From: CAYWXV01 sp964462535
Lineage (GTDB): Bacteria; Bacteroidota; Ignavibacteria; OLB7
Direction: 5' to 3'
Assembly (NCBI GenBank): GCA_964462535.1
Contig: CAYWXV010000006.1
Span: 1 to 64,000, forward strand
Length of the DNA stretch: 64,000 nt
Shown piece by piece: positions 23,850 through 33,709 of the stretch. Below the pieces are notes generated by a model. It saw only the letters and a list, made by a program, of their open reading frames with translations. It was not told the origin of the DNA and searched no databases. Each line of letters opens with the position of its first letter. Position 1 is the stretch's first letter. The translations under genes were made by a program, and so were the position numbers.

Positions 23850-25526
23850 CTAGTTGTTCGGGAGATCAAAGGTCAGCGTACCCTTATGGGGCGTCCCCTC
23901 CAGACTGGCATTCATGGTATGGAACGCGGCGGTCTCGCGAGCACGATCCCGAACGCCCTCAAACGGATCGTCCAGCAGAGCGCGGACGAGGTTCTTTGAC
24001 TCCGGATCGAGCGTCCACCGCTGCAATCGGCCCATTGCGACCATTGCGGCGCCGCGAACCATCGGGTGGTTGTCACGGGCTGCGGCGCGGATGATGCTCC
24101 GCGCCGATTTGGTCCCAAGGTTGCCGAGAGCCGCAACAATGCCGGCGTAGATCTGCGACTCCCCTTCATTCTGTCCGATTGCCTGGCTACTGCTTCTGGG
24201 AAGTGGTCCGACAATATCTGGCAGCATCCGCTTCAATTCCACAAGGTGCTCTCGATCCCCGACGATAGTTAGAACCTCCGCGGCCAGGGGATCGCGCGTC
24301 TCGCGCACCAGTTCGAGCACCCGCGCCGCAACCGCGCGCATCTCCACTTCCGCTGCCACGATCAGTGCGGTGGTTCTCGTATGGGGATCGTTCATTGCCG
24401 CCTCGATTCTCGGAACCGAACAGAGCGGCGTGACCATATCGTGAATTTCTTCAAGACGATCCGCGGCCTCCGGCCAGGTGTCATACGCCAGCCCATACAC
24501 CAGACCGAGACCACGAAGGGCCATCAACTTCCAGAAGTCATCCGGCCATGGACGGACCATGTCGTACAGATCGTCCACAGTCTCTCTCCCCGAATCGTCG
24601 AGCGTGATCTGACCGGGCGGTTCCGGTGTGGAGGTCAGCGCCTCAATAAGCTGAGCGATAGCGGCGCGCAACTCCTCGTCGACGAAGAGTGCAGACGTTG
24701 AATACCCAAGCCATTCGGCAAGGACAAGTATCCGTGCGATGTCCCCTTTCAACACTCCCCCATTCCTCATCCCCTGCACGATGATCTCGCGCCGGAAATC
24801 GTCGGCCGGGAGCTGATCAGGATGATTGATGGCGGTCAACACGACGTGGAGCAGACCCCAGTCGTAAAGGTGTGGAAGCAGACCGGCCAGCTGATGACGA
24901 AGCTGCGGGAATCGCTTGCTCTGCTCCATCACCGCGACAACCACATCGGCAGTGAGCTCGGAATGTCGACCGAGAGGGAGGAGTTCTTCGATATCGGATT
25001 GGCGGGCCGACAAGCAGCCAAGCGCAATTCCCCAGGCAACAGCGTTGTAGTTGTCGCTCTTGACGGCAACCTCTCGAAACAGGGCTGCAACCTTAGGCGT
25101 CACAGCGCCGGGCTCGATAGCCGCCATAACCTCCTTTCGGTGCTCCAGTCGATCCACTTCCTTCAGATTGGCCTCCAGCATCCGCCAGTCCTTGATCTTC
25201 CTGGACTTCACCGCCAGAACCGATTGCGGTACCATTCGCCAGTCGCCTGAGACGATTCTCTGGCGCTCGTTGTGGAAGAGGCGGGCCCCGAACGCGTAGT
25301 AATCTCCGTCGCCATAGGGTATGCGGGGGAAGGGCGTGTAGTCGAGCGGTCCCCCTGGGGCCATCTTCATCTGCTCACGAATCCGCTGATGGATACCAGC
25401 ACCCGCCCGCGATCCAAGGATGCCATCGTCGTCCAGATGGAGCAGAGGGAAGTCGTCACGTGTACGGAAGTAATCCCGGAACGCGTAGATGGCGGCAATA
25501 ACGAGGATGACGAGAACGACGCTCAT
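23850..25526 (-). CDS. membrane-anchored HEAT-repeat protein
   Basis: A 558-residue protein with one N-terminal membrane helix (SVVLVILVIAAIYAFRDYF), then an all-helical body. HEAT/PBS-lyase-type repeats are clearest near the C-terminus: ARSIIRAAARDNHPMVRGAA and VRALLDDPFEGVRDRARETA. Such proteins are usually scaffolds or protein-protein interaction platforms. The start overlaps the stop of a possible 75-residue ORF upstream (ATGA). The stop is next to repeat copy C. Confidence 0.75.
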   Translation of the reverse strand: MSVVLVILVIAAIYAFRDYFRTRDDFPLLHLDDDGILGSRAGAGIHQRIREQMKMAPGGPLDYTPFPRIPYGDGDYYAFGARLFHNERQRIVSGDWRMVPQSVLAVKSRKIKDWRMLEANLKEVDRLEHRKEVMAAIEPGAVTPKVAALFREVAVKSDNYNAVAWGIALGCLSARQSDIEELLPLGRHSELTADVVVAVMEQSKRFPQLRHQLAGLLPHLYDWGLLHVVLTAINHPDQLPADDFRREIIVQGMRNGGVLKGDIARILVLAEWLGYSTSALFVDEELRAAIAQLIEALTSTPEPPGQITLDDSGRETVDDLYDMVRPWPDDFWKLMALRGLGLVYGLAYDTWPEAADRLEEIHDMVTPLCSVPRIEAAMNDPHTRTTALIVAAEVEMRAVAARVLELVRETRDPLAAEVLTIVGDREHLVELKRMLPDIVGPLPRSSSQAIGQNEGESQIYAGIVAALGNLGTKSARSIIRAAARDNHPMVRGAAMVAMGRLQRWTLDPESKNLVRALLDDPFEGVRDRARETAAFHTMNASLEGTPHKGTLTFDLPNN

Positions 25527-25750
25527 GTCTCAAGGTACAAACCATTCGGCGTGAGACCGCACTGATGCGGGTGTGGCTGCTGAACTGCAGAGGTCGCGGA
25601 CGGCTCGGGCGCGTAAATGTGTGGGGTAGATTCAAACGCCGACATTCGAGGCGCCATGGATTGCATGCCTGTCAGCACGGGATGCGTGGCCGTCGAACTT
25701 GCAGATGAACGATCGACGGCAGCGTCCCGCTCAGATTGTATCCGCAACAA
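25523..25750 (-). CDS. possible small Pro/Ser-rich protein
   Basis: A 75-residue frame whose TGA overlaps the ATG of the HEAT gene by the coupling pattern ATGA. The peptide is Ser, Pro and His rich (YAPEPSATSAV, QPHPHQCGLTPNG) and resembles no family I know. The overlap geometry is the only strong support. Confidence 0.3.
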   Translation of the reverse strand: MLRIQSERDAAVDRSSASSTATHPVLTGMQSMAPRMSAFESTPHIYAPEPSATSAVQQPHPHQCGLTPNGLYLET

Positions 25751-25941
25751 TCACCTCTTGCCCGGGCCGGTCCCAACTGGGATCGATGGGGAGCGATTGA
25801 GCGATCTACAAGAAGACCGATGTGGAGATATTTGAACCTCCGACGCATCTTCCATTCGGAACACTGAGACGCACCTGGTCGACCGCTTAGGCTAACCATG
25901 CCGGGCACAACATTCCTCCATGACAACTACCACCTGAAGAG
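25527..25941. other. intergenic region before dgt
   Basis: This 415-base spacer has the doubtful small frame at 25523-25750 and nothing else that I can support. No terminator or promoter match was seen. Confidence 0.5.
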
Positions 25942-27165
25942 ATGCTTCCGAACGAATGGGCACAACGTGCGGAACGGACGCTCACCCGATTCCACGACCG
26001 CAGCCACCAGGAACCAGATACGGGTGCACGCCCTGACGGGAGCCGGGACTATGCGCGGATTCTGTACTCGCGATCGTTCAGACGTCTTCAAGGGAAGATG
26101 CAGCTGCTCGGAACCGATCATCGAGAGTTCTATCGGAATCGTCTCACGCATTCCCTTGAAGTTGCTCAGGTGGCGGGAGTCATCGCGGGAATGCTCCAGG
26201 TCGATGCAATGTTTCCTCAGGCTTGCGCGCTTGGTCACGACGTCGGTCACCCCCCGTTCGGCCACGCTGGGGAAGCGGTGCTGAACGCTCTCCTGATTGA
26301 CCGCGGCGGGTATGAGGGAAACGCCCAGACGTTTCGGATTCTCCATCGCCTTGAGGTCCATTCCGGTCTCGGAACCGGATTGAATCTCACTCGAAGGACC
26401 CTGCTCGGCATCGTGAAGCGACACCAACGCCGGATAGAGGGGGATCTGGTCAATGAGAAGTTCATGTATGACGACGATTGGGAAGAAGTAGAGGGTTGGT
26501 GGCGACAGGGAGAAATGTCCGGGCCGATTCGCACTATCGATATGCAGATCATGGACCTGGCTGACGAGATCACGTATGGCGCGCACGATCTGGAAGATTG
26601 TCTTGACAGACGGTCGTTTACGCTCGACGATTTCCTGGACGCGTTCAGCGCCATGCATCCACGCGAGGCAACCACTATGCTGCTTGAGATTGTTGAACAG
26701 GCGCGTGAGAGGGCCCGTCATGCGCCGACCCATCACGCCTCGCTTGTGCTCAGGAAGCAGATTACGTCACGCATTGTGAATGTGCTTGTGCGGAATATCA
26801 CGCTGGAGGACGATCGACTGATTCTCGACCAACCATATGGCGACCTAGCGCGCGGATTGAAGGCCACCGAGTACGAAGTGCTCAATCGGGGACCCGTGAC
26901 GTTGCGGTACGAGCAGCTTGGCGGGATGGTGATCCGGGGTTTGTTCGAGGTGTACACGGATCGGCGGTTCAATCGCGATGGCTCGCTCGTTCCTGTGGAG
27001 CATCGCGGGACATGGGCAATCGACCCGGTTGCAGGGGCACGCGACGCGATCGCCGCGATGATGGACGCGGAGGCCATCCGCGAGTACGAGGCCTACTTTG
27101 GCCCGGTGAGCGATGGCTCGCTGTACGAGGGGTGGAGGCGGGGGAGTGATCGTGGCGAGGCTTGA
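25942..27165 (+). CDS. dgt: dGTP triphosphohydrolase family (HD domain)
   Basis: A 407-residue enzyme that splits dNTPs into deoxynucleoside and triphosphate. N-terminal RDYARILYSRSFRRLQGKMQ is the family signature. The HD metal site is RLTHSLEVAQVA with ALGHDVGHPPFGHAGE, and the later Asp is in IMDLADEITYGAHDLED. The start at 25942 (ATG) gives the expected N-terminus. It stands alone on the plus strand and may help control dNTP pools. Confidence 0.95.
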   Translation: MLPNEWAQRAERTLTRFHDRSHQEPDTGARPDGSRDYARILYSRSFRRLQGKMQLLGTDHREFYRNRLTHSLEVAQVAGVIAGMLQVDAMFPQACALGHDVGHPPFGHAGEAVLNALLIDRGGYEGNAQTFRILHRLEVHSGLGTGLNLTRRTLLGIVKRHQRRIEGDLVNEKFMYDDDWEEVEGWWRQGEMSGPIRTIDMQIMDLADEITYGAHDLEDCLDRRSFTLDDFLDAFSAMHPREATTMLLEIVEQARERARHAPTHHASLVLRKQITSRIVNVLVRNITLEDDRLILDQPYGDLARGLKATEYEVLNRGPVTLRYEQLGGMVIRGLFEVYTDRRFNRDGSLVPVEHRGTWAIDPVAGARDAIAAMMDAEAIREYEAYFGPVSDGSLYEGWRRGSDRGEA

Positions 27166-27276
27166 TTCCCACGGCACACTTCGATAGTTTCTCGATCCGG
27201 CGTCGAAACGCAATACAGCGTGCGGGCTCCCCACGCCCGTTTGCATTCACCCCTTCATGCCCATCCGGGAGATTGC

Positions 27277-29334
27277 ATGAACAGAGTTCGACTCCAGGCT
27301 CAAATCGTCCTGCCACTCCTCTCAATCCTCTGCCTCGCTTCATCCCACCATCCGTTGCGCGCAAACGGTGCGCCTGAGCTGTTAATCAGCGACAACTGGA
27401 TCATCTTCGAGCCGACTGATTTGGGCGCGCGACGTGATTCCGACGTCGTTGCCGTCGTGTGCAATGCCGGGAGCGATCGGGTCACCGTTACGTCGGCCAC
27501 GCTGACAAACGGGGACGTGGGGGACTTCATCATCCTTCGTGGAGGAGGTGGGGGAGTGCTCGAACCGGGTGACTGTCTGGACCTGCGGATACGATATCAG
27601 CCGGTGGATGCAGGACGACGCCGCGCAACAATGTCGATCGAAGTAGAAGGGGGTGTGGTGCTTGCCGACGTAATAGCGCTCGAGGGACAATGTGACGCTA
27701 TTTCTAGTCCCGAGCTGTTGGATTTCGGTGATGTACTGCAAGGGCGTACGAAACAGATGTCGGTATCGGCGCTGCTTGTGAATCGGTGGACGCGCGTCAT
27801 TTCGATCGAGTCGATTGAGCTGATTAACGCCCCTAATTCACAGCAGTTCGCCTACGTCGCCGGACCGAATGCAGGATTTACGCTTGCCCCCGGTGATTCG
27901 ACCTGGCTGCAGATCGACTTCGCTCCAGATAGACTCAGTAATTCTGAGGCGATTATCCGTGTCCTGCACGACGGTCCGGGTGGCACGAACCAGATATCGG
28001 TCCGTGGCCGCGGCGTTGGCGCCATCCCGCGTGTGGCAATGACTTCATTTCTTTTCTGGATACACGTTTGTGACTCGGCGCGTGAGGAGAGAACATTCGT
28101 ATCGAATACGGGTAATATCCCGCTCGTCATTCATCAAATGCGATGGGCGTCGGGTGGGTATGATTTTGACGCCTTCTTTACCAGCGGAGGTGGCGCCACG
28201 GCAGTCGTTCAGCCTGGCGACAGCGTACAACTCGTCGTTAGATTTACGCCGCGCGCGGCCGGTCAATTCGTCTTCGATACGCTAAGCATAGACTGCGATA
28301 GCATGGCGCTGAAACCGCTACCCCCGGTAGAACTGCTAGGGAGAAGTGAACTGGCGCGGGTTTCATTGACGCCGTCATTCATCGACTTCCTGGATGCGTA
28401 TCCATTGACGACGCACGATACAACCGTCACGGTGGCAAACGCCGGGACAGTTCCTATCTCATGGTCAACGCCGTTTGGTGCCGGATCCTTCACCGTCCTG
28501 TCGGTGACTCCGAATGTCACGCAGGCTGGTACGTCCTCGACGGCGTTGGTCCGCTTCAGCGGTGAGGGTAGCGCGGGAGTGTATAGCAGCGACATTCCAT
28601 TCGAGACTGGTTATTGCGGTATCAAAGAGTGGCTCCGTCTCTCGGTGCGTGTGCGGGATCCAGATACGGTCGTCATCCATGACACACTTCGCTGCAGCGT
28701 GATTGCGGGAAACGTCCTCGGAGTTGCGGGAACGATCGTCTCGATACCCATCCTCTTCAAAACCGATTCCATTCCCGAATCCGTAACGAGTATCGCCGTT
28801 AGCGGGTTGCTTCGTTTCAACCGGACACTCCTGCTGCCAGCAGCCGCAACGCCGCCGGGTTTTGTTGAGGGCGACGATAGGGTGATCCCATTCAATCTCC
28901 CGGTTTCGGATCGCCGCGGGGACACACTCGCGACGTTAACGATGCTCGCGCTCGTTGGGGATCATGTCTCCACCCCGCTGACTCTTGACTCACTTGATGT
29001 GACAGGTGTTTCTGCTTCGATTACGGCGGCGGACGGTCTGTTCACGCTGGACGGGTTCTGCCGTACCGGATCGCCCCGACTTGTGAAGGGCGCAAACGAC
29101 GTGAGCCTTCGGGCCATCAGGACTCCTTCGGGTCTTCGCGTCGTGTTCCTTCCCAACCAGGATGGCCTGTGTCGGGTCGCAGTGTTCGATCTTCTAGGGC
29201 GCAACGTGACGGAACGACTGCTGGTTACCACGGCGGGGAAGGAAGCGGTCCTTGATTTGGTTGACCCCGGACTCTCGAGGCTCCCGGTCTTTGTGGTCGT
29301 TAGAATGGGTGATACAATCGCGGTTACCCGGTAG
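27277..29334 (+). CDS. secreted choice-of-anchor-D (ASH-like) protein with sorting domain-like end
   Basis: A 685-residue exported protein; the start at 27277 is chosen for its signal peptide (RVRLQAQIVLPLLSILCLAS). It has three or four ASH/HYDIN-like sandwiches, with the repeat phrases RIRYQPVDAGRRRATMSI, LQIDFAPDRLSNSEAIIRV and LVVRFTPRAAGQFVFDTLSI. A cohesin-like segment (VIAGNVLGVAGTIVSIPIL, about 500-600) follows, and the C-terminus (CRVAVFDLLGRNVTERLLV) resembles a T9SS type A sorting domain. No enzymatic role is seen; a surface structure is likely. Confidence 0.8.
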   Translation: MNRVRLQAQIVLPLLSILCLASSHHPLRANGAPELLISDNWIIFEPTDLGARRDSDVVAVVCNAGSDRVTVTSATLTNGDVGDFIILRGGGGGVLEPGDCLDLRIRYQPVDAGRRRATMSIEVEGGVVLADVIALEGQCDAISSPELLDFGDVLQGRTKQMSVSALLVNRWTRVISIESIELINAPNSQQFAYVAGPNAGFTLAPGDSTWLQIDFAPDRLSNSEAIIRVLHDGPGGTNQISVRGRGVGAIPRVAMTSFLFWIHVCDSAREERTFVSNTGNIPLVIHQMRWASGGYDFDAFFTSGGGATAVVQPGDSVQLVVRFTPRAAGQFVFDTLSIDCDSMALKPLPPVELLGRSELARVSLTPSFIDFLDAYPLTTHDTTVTVANAGTVPISWSTPFGAGSFTVLSVTPNVTQAGTSSTALVRFSGEGSAGVYSSDIPFETGYCGIKEWLRLSVRVRDPDTVVIHDTLRCSVIAGNVLGVAGTIVSIPILFKTDSIPESVTSIAVSGLLRFNRTLLLPAAATPPGFVEGDDRVIPFNLPVSDRRGDTLATLTMLALVGDHVSTPLTLDSLDVTGVSASITAADGLFTLDGFCRTGSPRLVKGANDVSLRAIRTPSGLRVVFLPNQDGLCRVAVFDLLGRNVTERLLVTTAGKEAVLDLVDPGLSRLPVFVVVRMGDTIAVTR

Positions 29335-29347
29335 ACTGCGCTTCAGA

Positions 29348-30997
29348 CTACTGGTCACATCTGAGCACTGTCGGTAACCCATCGCCACCACGCGACACTC
29401 CTTCGAGCAGGTCGAGCGCCGCGTCGCCAGCCTCATACTGTTCGGTCCAAGGTGTCCAGAGTCGCTCAACTACCAGCGGAGGATCCCCGGGAGATTCGCC
29501 ATACCGCACTCCAACGATGCCAAGCACCGACACGTGACGATCGCCGGGGAGAGTCGCCACGATGTACACTGCATTGGCGTGTTGCCTGAAGTACAGGGAA
29601 ATCGATCGAACATATGCGGCTACGTACGCCGTGTCTTCCTCATAGATGTTAGGCTCGTGGCCAAACACGTCAGCGTGAACACGAACAAATTCCTCCAGGG
29701 TCACTTCACCGCAGTTGTCGCCAATTTCGGTGATCTTGCGAATGAATTTCGCATAGGACCCGCCTCGCGATCCGAAGTATTGCGATAGCCTCATTAACGA
29801 ATCGATTCTGCGGTCCCGGTTGCGATTAATGTATGACAGCATCGAAGCGTTGTATGGGGGTAGGACCACGAATGCGATCGCCTTGTCACCAAACTCCCTT
29901 TCTGCCCACATCTGTACACTCCGATCGTCCGGTGTGATCTCCATTCGCGGTATGGGAACGAGCGTAACCGGAAGCGTACTTGGTTTCGTCACACCCTCTG
30001 GTGACGTTGCGAGCACATGCACATAAAACGTCTGCGGGATGGTCGAACGTGACAGCGACGACGTCCCGGGGAGATCTATCTTGAGAGAGAACGTCCCGTT
30101 CGAATCCATCGTCGCGATGTGAGTCCCAAACGAGTCGCAGGCAGGGCAGTCGACGTCCACCGCTCTCGCCCGTCCCGCCATATCGCCATCTTGGTATTCA
30201 AATTCCAACGGACCTACTGTGACGGTGCGCCGCCATGGTGTTAGTGGAATTGAAACCGTGACAGGCGATCTCAATCTGAGTGGATTGTCTTGTAGTATTT
30301 CAACACTGCGACCTCCCCATGGTATCAGGGCATCGACCGTCGAATCGGTCGAAATAAGCGGTACCCACTGCGACGGGTCAGGCGTACCATGTGGTTTCCA
30401 GAAGACCGTTGTATTGACCATCCGCACGGATTTTGGAATCGTGAGCGCCAGGTTGTCTCCGTGCGTAAGACGGAATTCCGTTCCGGGACTCTGAAACGTC
30501 ATCCTGCCATCAAACATCACTACCGTCTCTAGGTGGTCGTGCGGAACTGGCACCCGTAGAGGGGTTGTCGGATTGTAGCGCCTCCCCGGTAGCACGCGCA
30601 GCGCAGGCCATGCGTCAAATGCAATTGTCAGCAATGGCTGCACATACTGAATGACCCTACAATCCTCCCACTGCTTCCGCCCCTTCGATGCAACGACGCA
30701 ACAGGTGAATGCCTTGAGCTCGTAGTATTTGTGCCCAGCCGGCGGGTCCAATGGATCTACGATCAACCAGTACGGGGTCCCGAAGTACGCTGGCCCCTTC
30801 TCGATACGGCACGGCCCGCGAGTCGAGAGCGCGAGGTCCCCGGGCGGACCTAGCGGAACGCGGAACGGCGCTCCGGGCATCCAATAGACGGTGTCTCGAA
30901 TAACCGGAATGAAAATGGCGCTGGCAACCTGCGCGTCGAGTTTCGTGGAAGTGATCAGGCATCCAACGATTGCAAACACGTACCGGGTGTTCATCAT
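29348..30997 (-). CDS. secreted protein of unknown function
   Basis: A 549-residue protein with a signal peptide (YVFAIVGCLITSTKLDA). The first 370 residues look like beta-sandwich modules (FRVPLGPPGDLAL, HVLATSPEGVTKPSTLPVTL), and the last 170 are more helical. I do not recognise a family. Its ATG overlaps the TGA of the upstream DUF6880-like gene (30994-30997), so the two are translationally coupled. Confidence 0.7.
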   Translation of the reverse strand: MMNTRYVFAIVGCLITSTKLDAQVASAIFIPVIRDTVYWMPGAPFRVPLGPPGDLALSTRGPCRIEKGPAYFGTPYWLIVDPLDPPAGHKYYELKAFTCCVVASKGRKQWEDCRVIQYVQPLLTIAFDAWPALRVLPGRRYNPTTPLRVPVPHDHLETVVMFDGRMTFQSPGTEFRLTHGDNLALTIPKSVRMVNTTVFWKPHGTPDPSQWVPLISTDSTVDALIPWGGRSVEILQDNPLRLRSPVTVSIPLTPWRRTVTVGPLEFEYQDGDMAGRARAVDVDCPACDSFGTHIATMDSNGTFSLKIDLPGTSSLSRSTIPQTFYVHVLATSPEGVTKPSTLPVTLVPIPRMEITPDDRSVQMWAEREFGDKAIAFVVLPPYNASMLSYINRNRDRRIDSLMRLSQYFGSRGGSYAKFIRKITEIGDNCGEVTLEEFVRVHADVFGHEPNIYEEDTAYVAAYVRSISLYFRQHANAVYIVATLPGDRHVSVLGIVGVRYGESPGDPPLVVERLWTPWTEQYEAGDAALDLLEGVSRGGDGLPTVLRCDQ

Positions 30998-32301
30998 TCG
31001 CTCCGAAGCAGGTCGGTGAAATGTTCGTCGATCATCCCAAGCAGCTTTCGGCGTCGTCCGAACTGGTCTTTCACCTCGGAGAGGTACGAGACAAACTCAT
31101 CAGTTCGGCCGTGCGCGCGAAGCACGTCACGCATGGATTTCAGTGTGAGAATTACCTCGTCGTATGCAGCTACTGAGGTGCGAGGTTCCAACGATTCAAT
31201 GTGGGCAGTGTAGATAGCAACGGAGTCGTCAGGACGAGAAGTAGCAAGAGCGTTTGCAAGAGCCAGCCACTGCGTCTTGGAACAGTCGTGACTCAACGCT
31301 TCCTGCCATGCTTCCTCAAGTTCACCTTCTCCCAGCAGGAGATCGATGAAACCAGATCTGCTGATCTCACTCCCTTTGAAGCCGCTCCGCGCACGCCCGT
31401 CATCAGTTACACGTGATCGAATGTGATCGAGTGCGCGTTCCCTCCATTGAGACGATCTCCAGTCCGATCCAACGGTCTCCCTCAGGATGGGAAAGCCATA
31501 GAGGGGATTTCGATGCGTAAATATTCGCCAGGCTATCTCGGCTGCTCTCGACCGTTGTCCCGCGTCGACCAGAAGAGATCGAAATTTCTCCAGCGATGAG
31601 AGTGAGTGTTCATCGTCGAACCAGTCGAGCGATTCCTGGATCAGCCTGACAACATCCTTCCAACGTCCATGGTGAGCATAGAGGTCGATCGCAGCCGCAT
31701 AGGCGGACTGCGTGGATCGATCCTTGGTTCGCCCCTCCAGGTAATCGTCCAGCCATGCTGTGTCACCCTCAAGGTCCGGAACAAGACGAAGTACTCTCCG
31801 CTCGTCTGCGTCAAACCACGATGAGTCCCCGGGCTTCCGCATCCGAATGTCGCGTACAGCGTTCGCGAGCAGTGAACGATATGCGGCCAGTCCAGCAGCT
31901 CCTAGCACATCGTCGTAGACTCGCGTGATCCGCGTTATAAAGAAGCCCACCTCGGTCACGGACAGACGAAAGAGGTATTCCCCCAGGGCTGCGGGCGTCC
32001 AGTCGAGGAGCGAGCAGATGCGATGATGGAGTGCCACAAGACTGCTGTCCAGGGCGTCGATGACGGTTGGGACGTTCGATTCGGTCTCGGTGAACGCCGA
32101 TGCGCGCTCAGCCGCGTGCTCAAGCAGGAGAAGAAGATCGGCGGCACTGATTCCTTTCGCCCCGTCACGCGCAATGACCCCAATACGTTCGAGGATGGTC
32201 TCGAAGCTCTCGACGATGGCGAAGAGATCGTTGTGTGCACGCTCAATCGTCTCGTCGATCCAGCGACGGAGGAGGACAGCGGTTTCGGATGAAGTGCTCA
32301 T
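30994..32301 (-). CDS. DUF6880-like helical protein lacking a SWIM zinc finger
   Basis: A 435-residue, mostly helical protein. The C-terminal 250 residues resemble the helical repeat region that follows the SWIM zinc finger in some bacterial proteins: LLLGEGELEEAWQEALSHDC, WLALANALATSRPDDSVAIY, YDEVILTLKSMRDVLRAHGR and VSYLSEVKDQFGRRRKLLGM. The CxC...CxH zinc motif is absent. The start at 32301 is chosen because the extension back to 32445 has no conservation and little structure. It is divergent from moxR, as SWIM-type genes often are near MoxR/VWA genes. Function unknown. Confidence 0.65.
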   Translation of the reverse strand: MSTSSETAVLLRRWIDETIERAHNDLFAIVESFETILERIGVIARDGAKGISAADLLLLLEHAAERASAFTETESNVPTVIDALDSSLVALHHRICSLLDWTPAALGEYLFRLSVTEVGFFITRITRVYDDVLGAAGLAAYRSLLANAVRDIRMRKPGDSSWFDADERRVLRLVPDLEGDTAWLDDYLEGRTKDRSTQSAYAAAIDLYAHHGRWKDVVRLIQESLDWFDDEHSLSSLEKFRSLLVDAGQRSRAAEIAWRIFTHRNPLYGFPILRETVGSDWRSSQWRERALDHIRSRVTDDGRARSGFKGSEISRSGFIDLLLGEGELEEAWQEALSHDCSKTQWLALANALATSRPDDSVAIYTAHIESLEPRTSVAAYDEVILTLKSMRDVLRAHGRTDEFVSYLSEVKDQFGRRRKLLGMIDEHFTDLLRSE

Positions 32302-32722
32302 GGACCGCTTGATTCCGTTGGTGTCACTCTTGACGGTCTTGATCCGATGTTGAGACACAGGAAGCTCCGTGACAGGAACGAGATTGCGTCGTGCCAGGGA
32401 GGGTGTCAACGGCGTGACGTGCGAGCAGCCCCTTGGTCCCCACACCTGTCCGGGCTAGCTGAACCGGAACACGCCGTGAAGTTACGTCCGACGAGACCTT
32501 GCTTCGCCGCCTCGTCAGCGCCGCGGTCCATTGACGCCGTGGAGTTCCGGGTCGAGTGCACGAGGACAGCGGGAGCTTCAACGCCGAGCCCATGAGGGGA
32601 GGCCGTCGGCGTTGCAACACGTTGGCGGATGGTTCTCTGATCGGCGCACCGTACCTTTGTGTCCTTTGTCTCCGCCGTGGTCCGCCCCGCGTGCGTACCC
32701 CTCAAGCATCAACGCTTTCCCA
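32302..32722. other. divergent intergenic region before moxR
   Basis: This 421-base spacer separates the DUF6880-like gene (minus) and moxR (plus). Open frames cross it on both strands but carry no recognisable peptide. No promoter match was found. Confidence 0.5.
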
Positions 32723-33706
32723 ATGCCCAACGATGTCGATGCAGTCAAGGGACTGCAGGAATCATACAATACAATCCGGACGGAGATCGCGAAGGTCATC
32801 GTCGGTCAGGATGCTGTCGTCGAACAACTTCTGATATCGCTCATCGCTCGCGGCCATTGCCTGCTTGTGGGTGTGCCTGGTCTCGCAAAGACTCTGTTGA
32901 TCCGAACGCTTGCCGAGGTCCTCGACCTCACGTTTAACCGCATCCAGTTCACTCCCGATCTGATGCCGAGCGATATCACGGGCACGGAGGTAATCGAAGA
33001 GGATAGATCGACCGGCGAGAAAGTTTTTCGCTTCGTGAAGGGGCCGGTGTTCGCAAACATCGTTCTGGCGGATGAAATCAACCGTACTCCGCCAAAGACG
33101 CAGTCGGCACTGCTGGAATCGATGCAGGAGAATCATGTAACGGCAGCCGGCCAGACGTTTGTCCTTCCGAATCCGTTCTTCGTCCTCGCAACACAGAATC
33201 CGATAGAGCAGGAGGGGACCTATCCTCTCCCGGAGGCACAGCTGGACAGATTCATGTTCAATCTGTGGCTCGACTATCCTTCGTTCGCCGAGGAAGTTCA
33301 GATAGTTCGACAGACGACGGCAGGAGTCAACCCCACGCTCACAAAGGTCCTTCATGGCGACCAGGTGCTGGCTGCTCAGGAGCTCATACGTCGTGTCCCC
33401 GTTGCAGACAACGTGGTCGAATTTGCCGTGCGTCTTGTGGCCCGGACTAGGCCGACGGGCGATTCGACGCCCCCGTTCATTCGTGAATTTCTCAGTTATG
33501 GCGCCGGTCCGCGTGCCTCCCAGTTTCTGATACTTGGTGCAAAGACCCGTGCCGTGCTTCAGGGCCGCTTTACTCCCACAATCGACGACGTCCGGAGCGT
33601 TGCCCTCCCTGTCCTGCGTCATCGCATCGTAACGAACTTCAATGCCGAGGCGGAGAACGTCACGGCCGAGGAGATCGTGCAGCGATTGCTTGCGATAGGT
33701 GACTGA
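32723..33706 (+). CDS. MoxR-type AAA+ ATPase
   Basis: A 327-residue chaperone-like ATPase. Walker A is LLVGVPGLAKTLL, Walker B is VLADEINRTPPKTQSALLE, sensor 1 is VLATQNPIEQEGTYPLPEAQ and the C-terminal lid is normal. The start at 32723 gives the usual N-terminus (IRTEIAKVIVGQDAVVEQ). MoxR proteins usually act with DUF58 and VWA proteins to mature enzyme complexes or stress systems; none is encoded downstream. The next gene is a glycosyltransferase 3 bases later. Confidence 0.93.
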   Translation: MPNDVDAVKGLQESYNTIRTEIAKVIVGQDAVVEQLLISLIARGHCLLVGVPGLAKTLLIRTLAEVLDLTFNRIQFTPDLMPSDITGTEVIEEDRSTGEKVFRFVKGPVFANIVLADEINRTPPKTQSALLESMQENHVTAAGQTFVLPNPFFVLATQNPIEQEGTYPLPEAQLDRFMFNLWLDYPSFAEEVQIVRQTTAGVNPTLTKVLHGDQVLAAQELIRRVPVADNVVEFAVRLVARTRPTGDSTPPFIREFLSYGAGPRASQFLILGAKTRAVLQGRFTPTIDDVRSVALPVLRHRIVTNFNAEAENVTAEEIVQRLLAIGD

Positions 33707-33709
33707 CGA

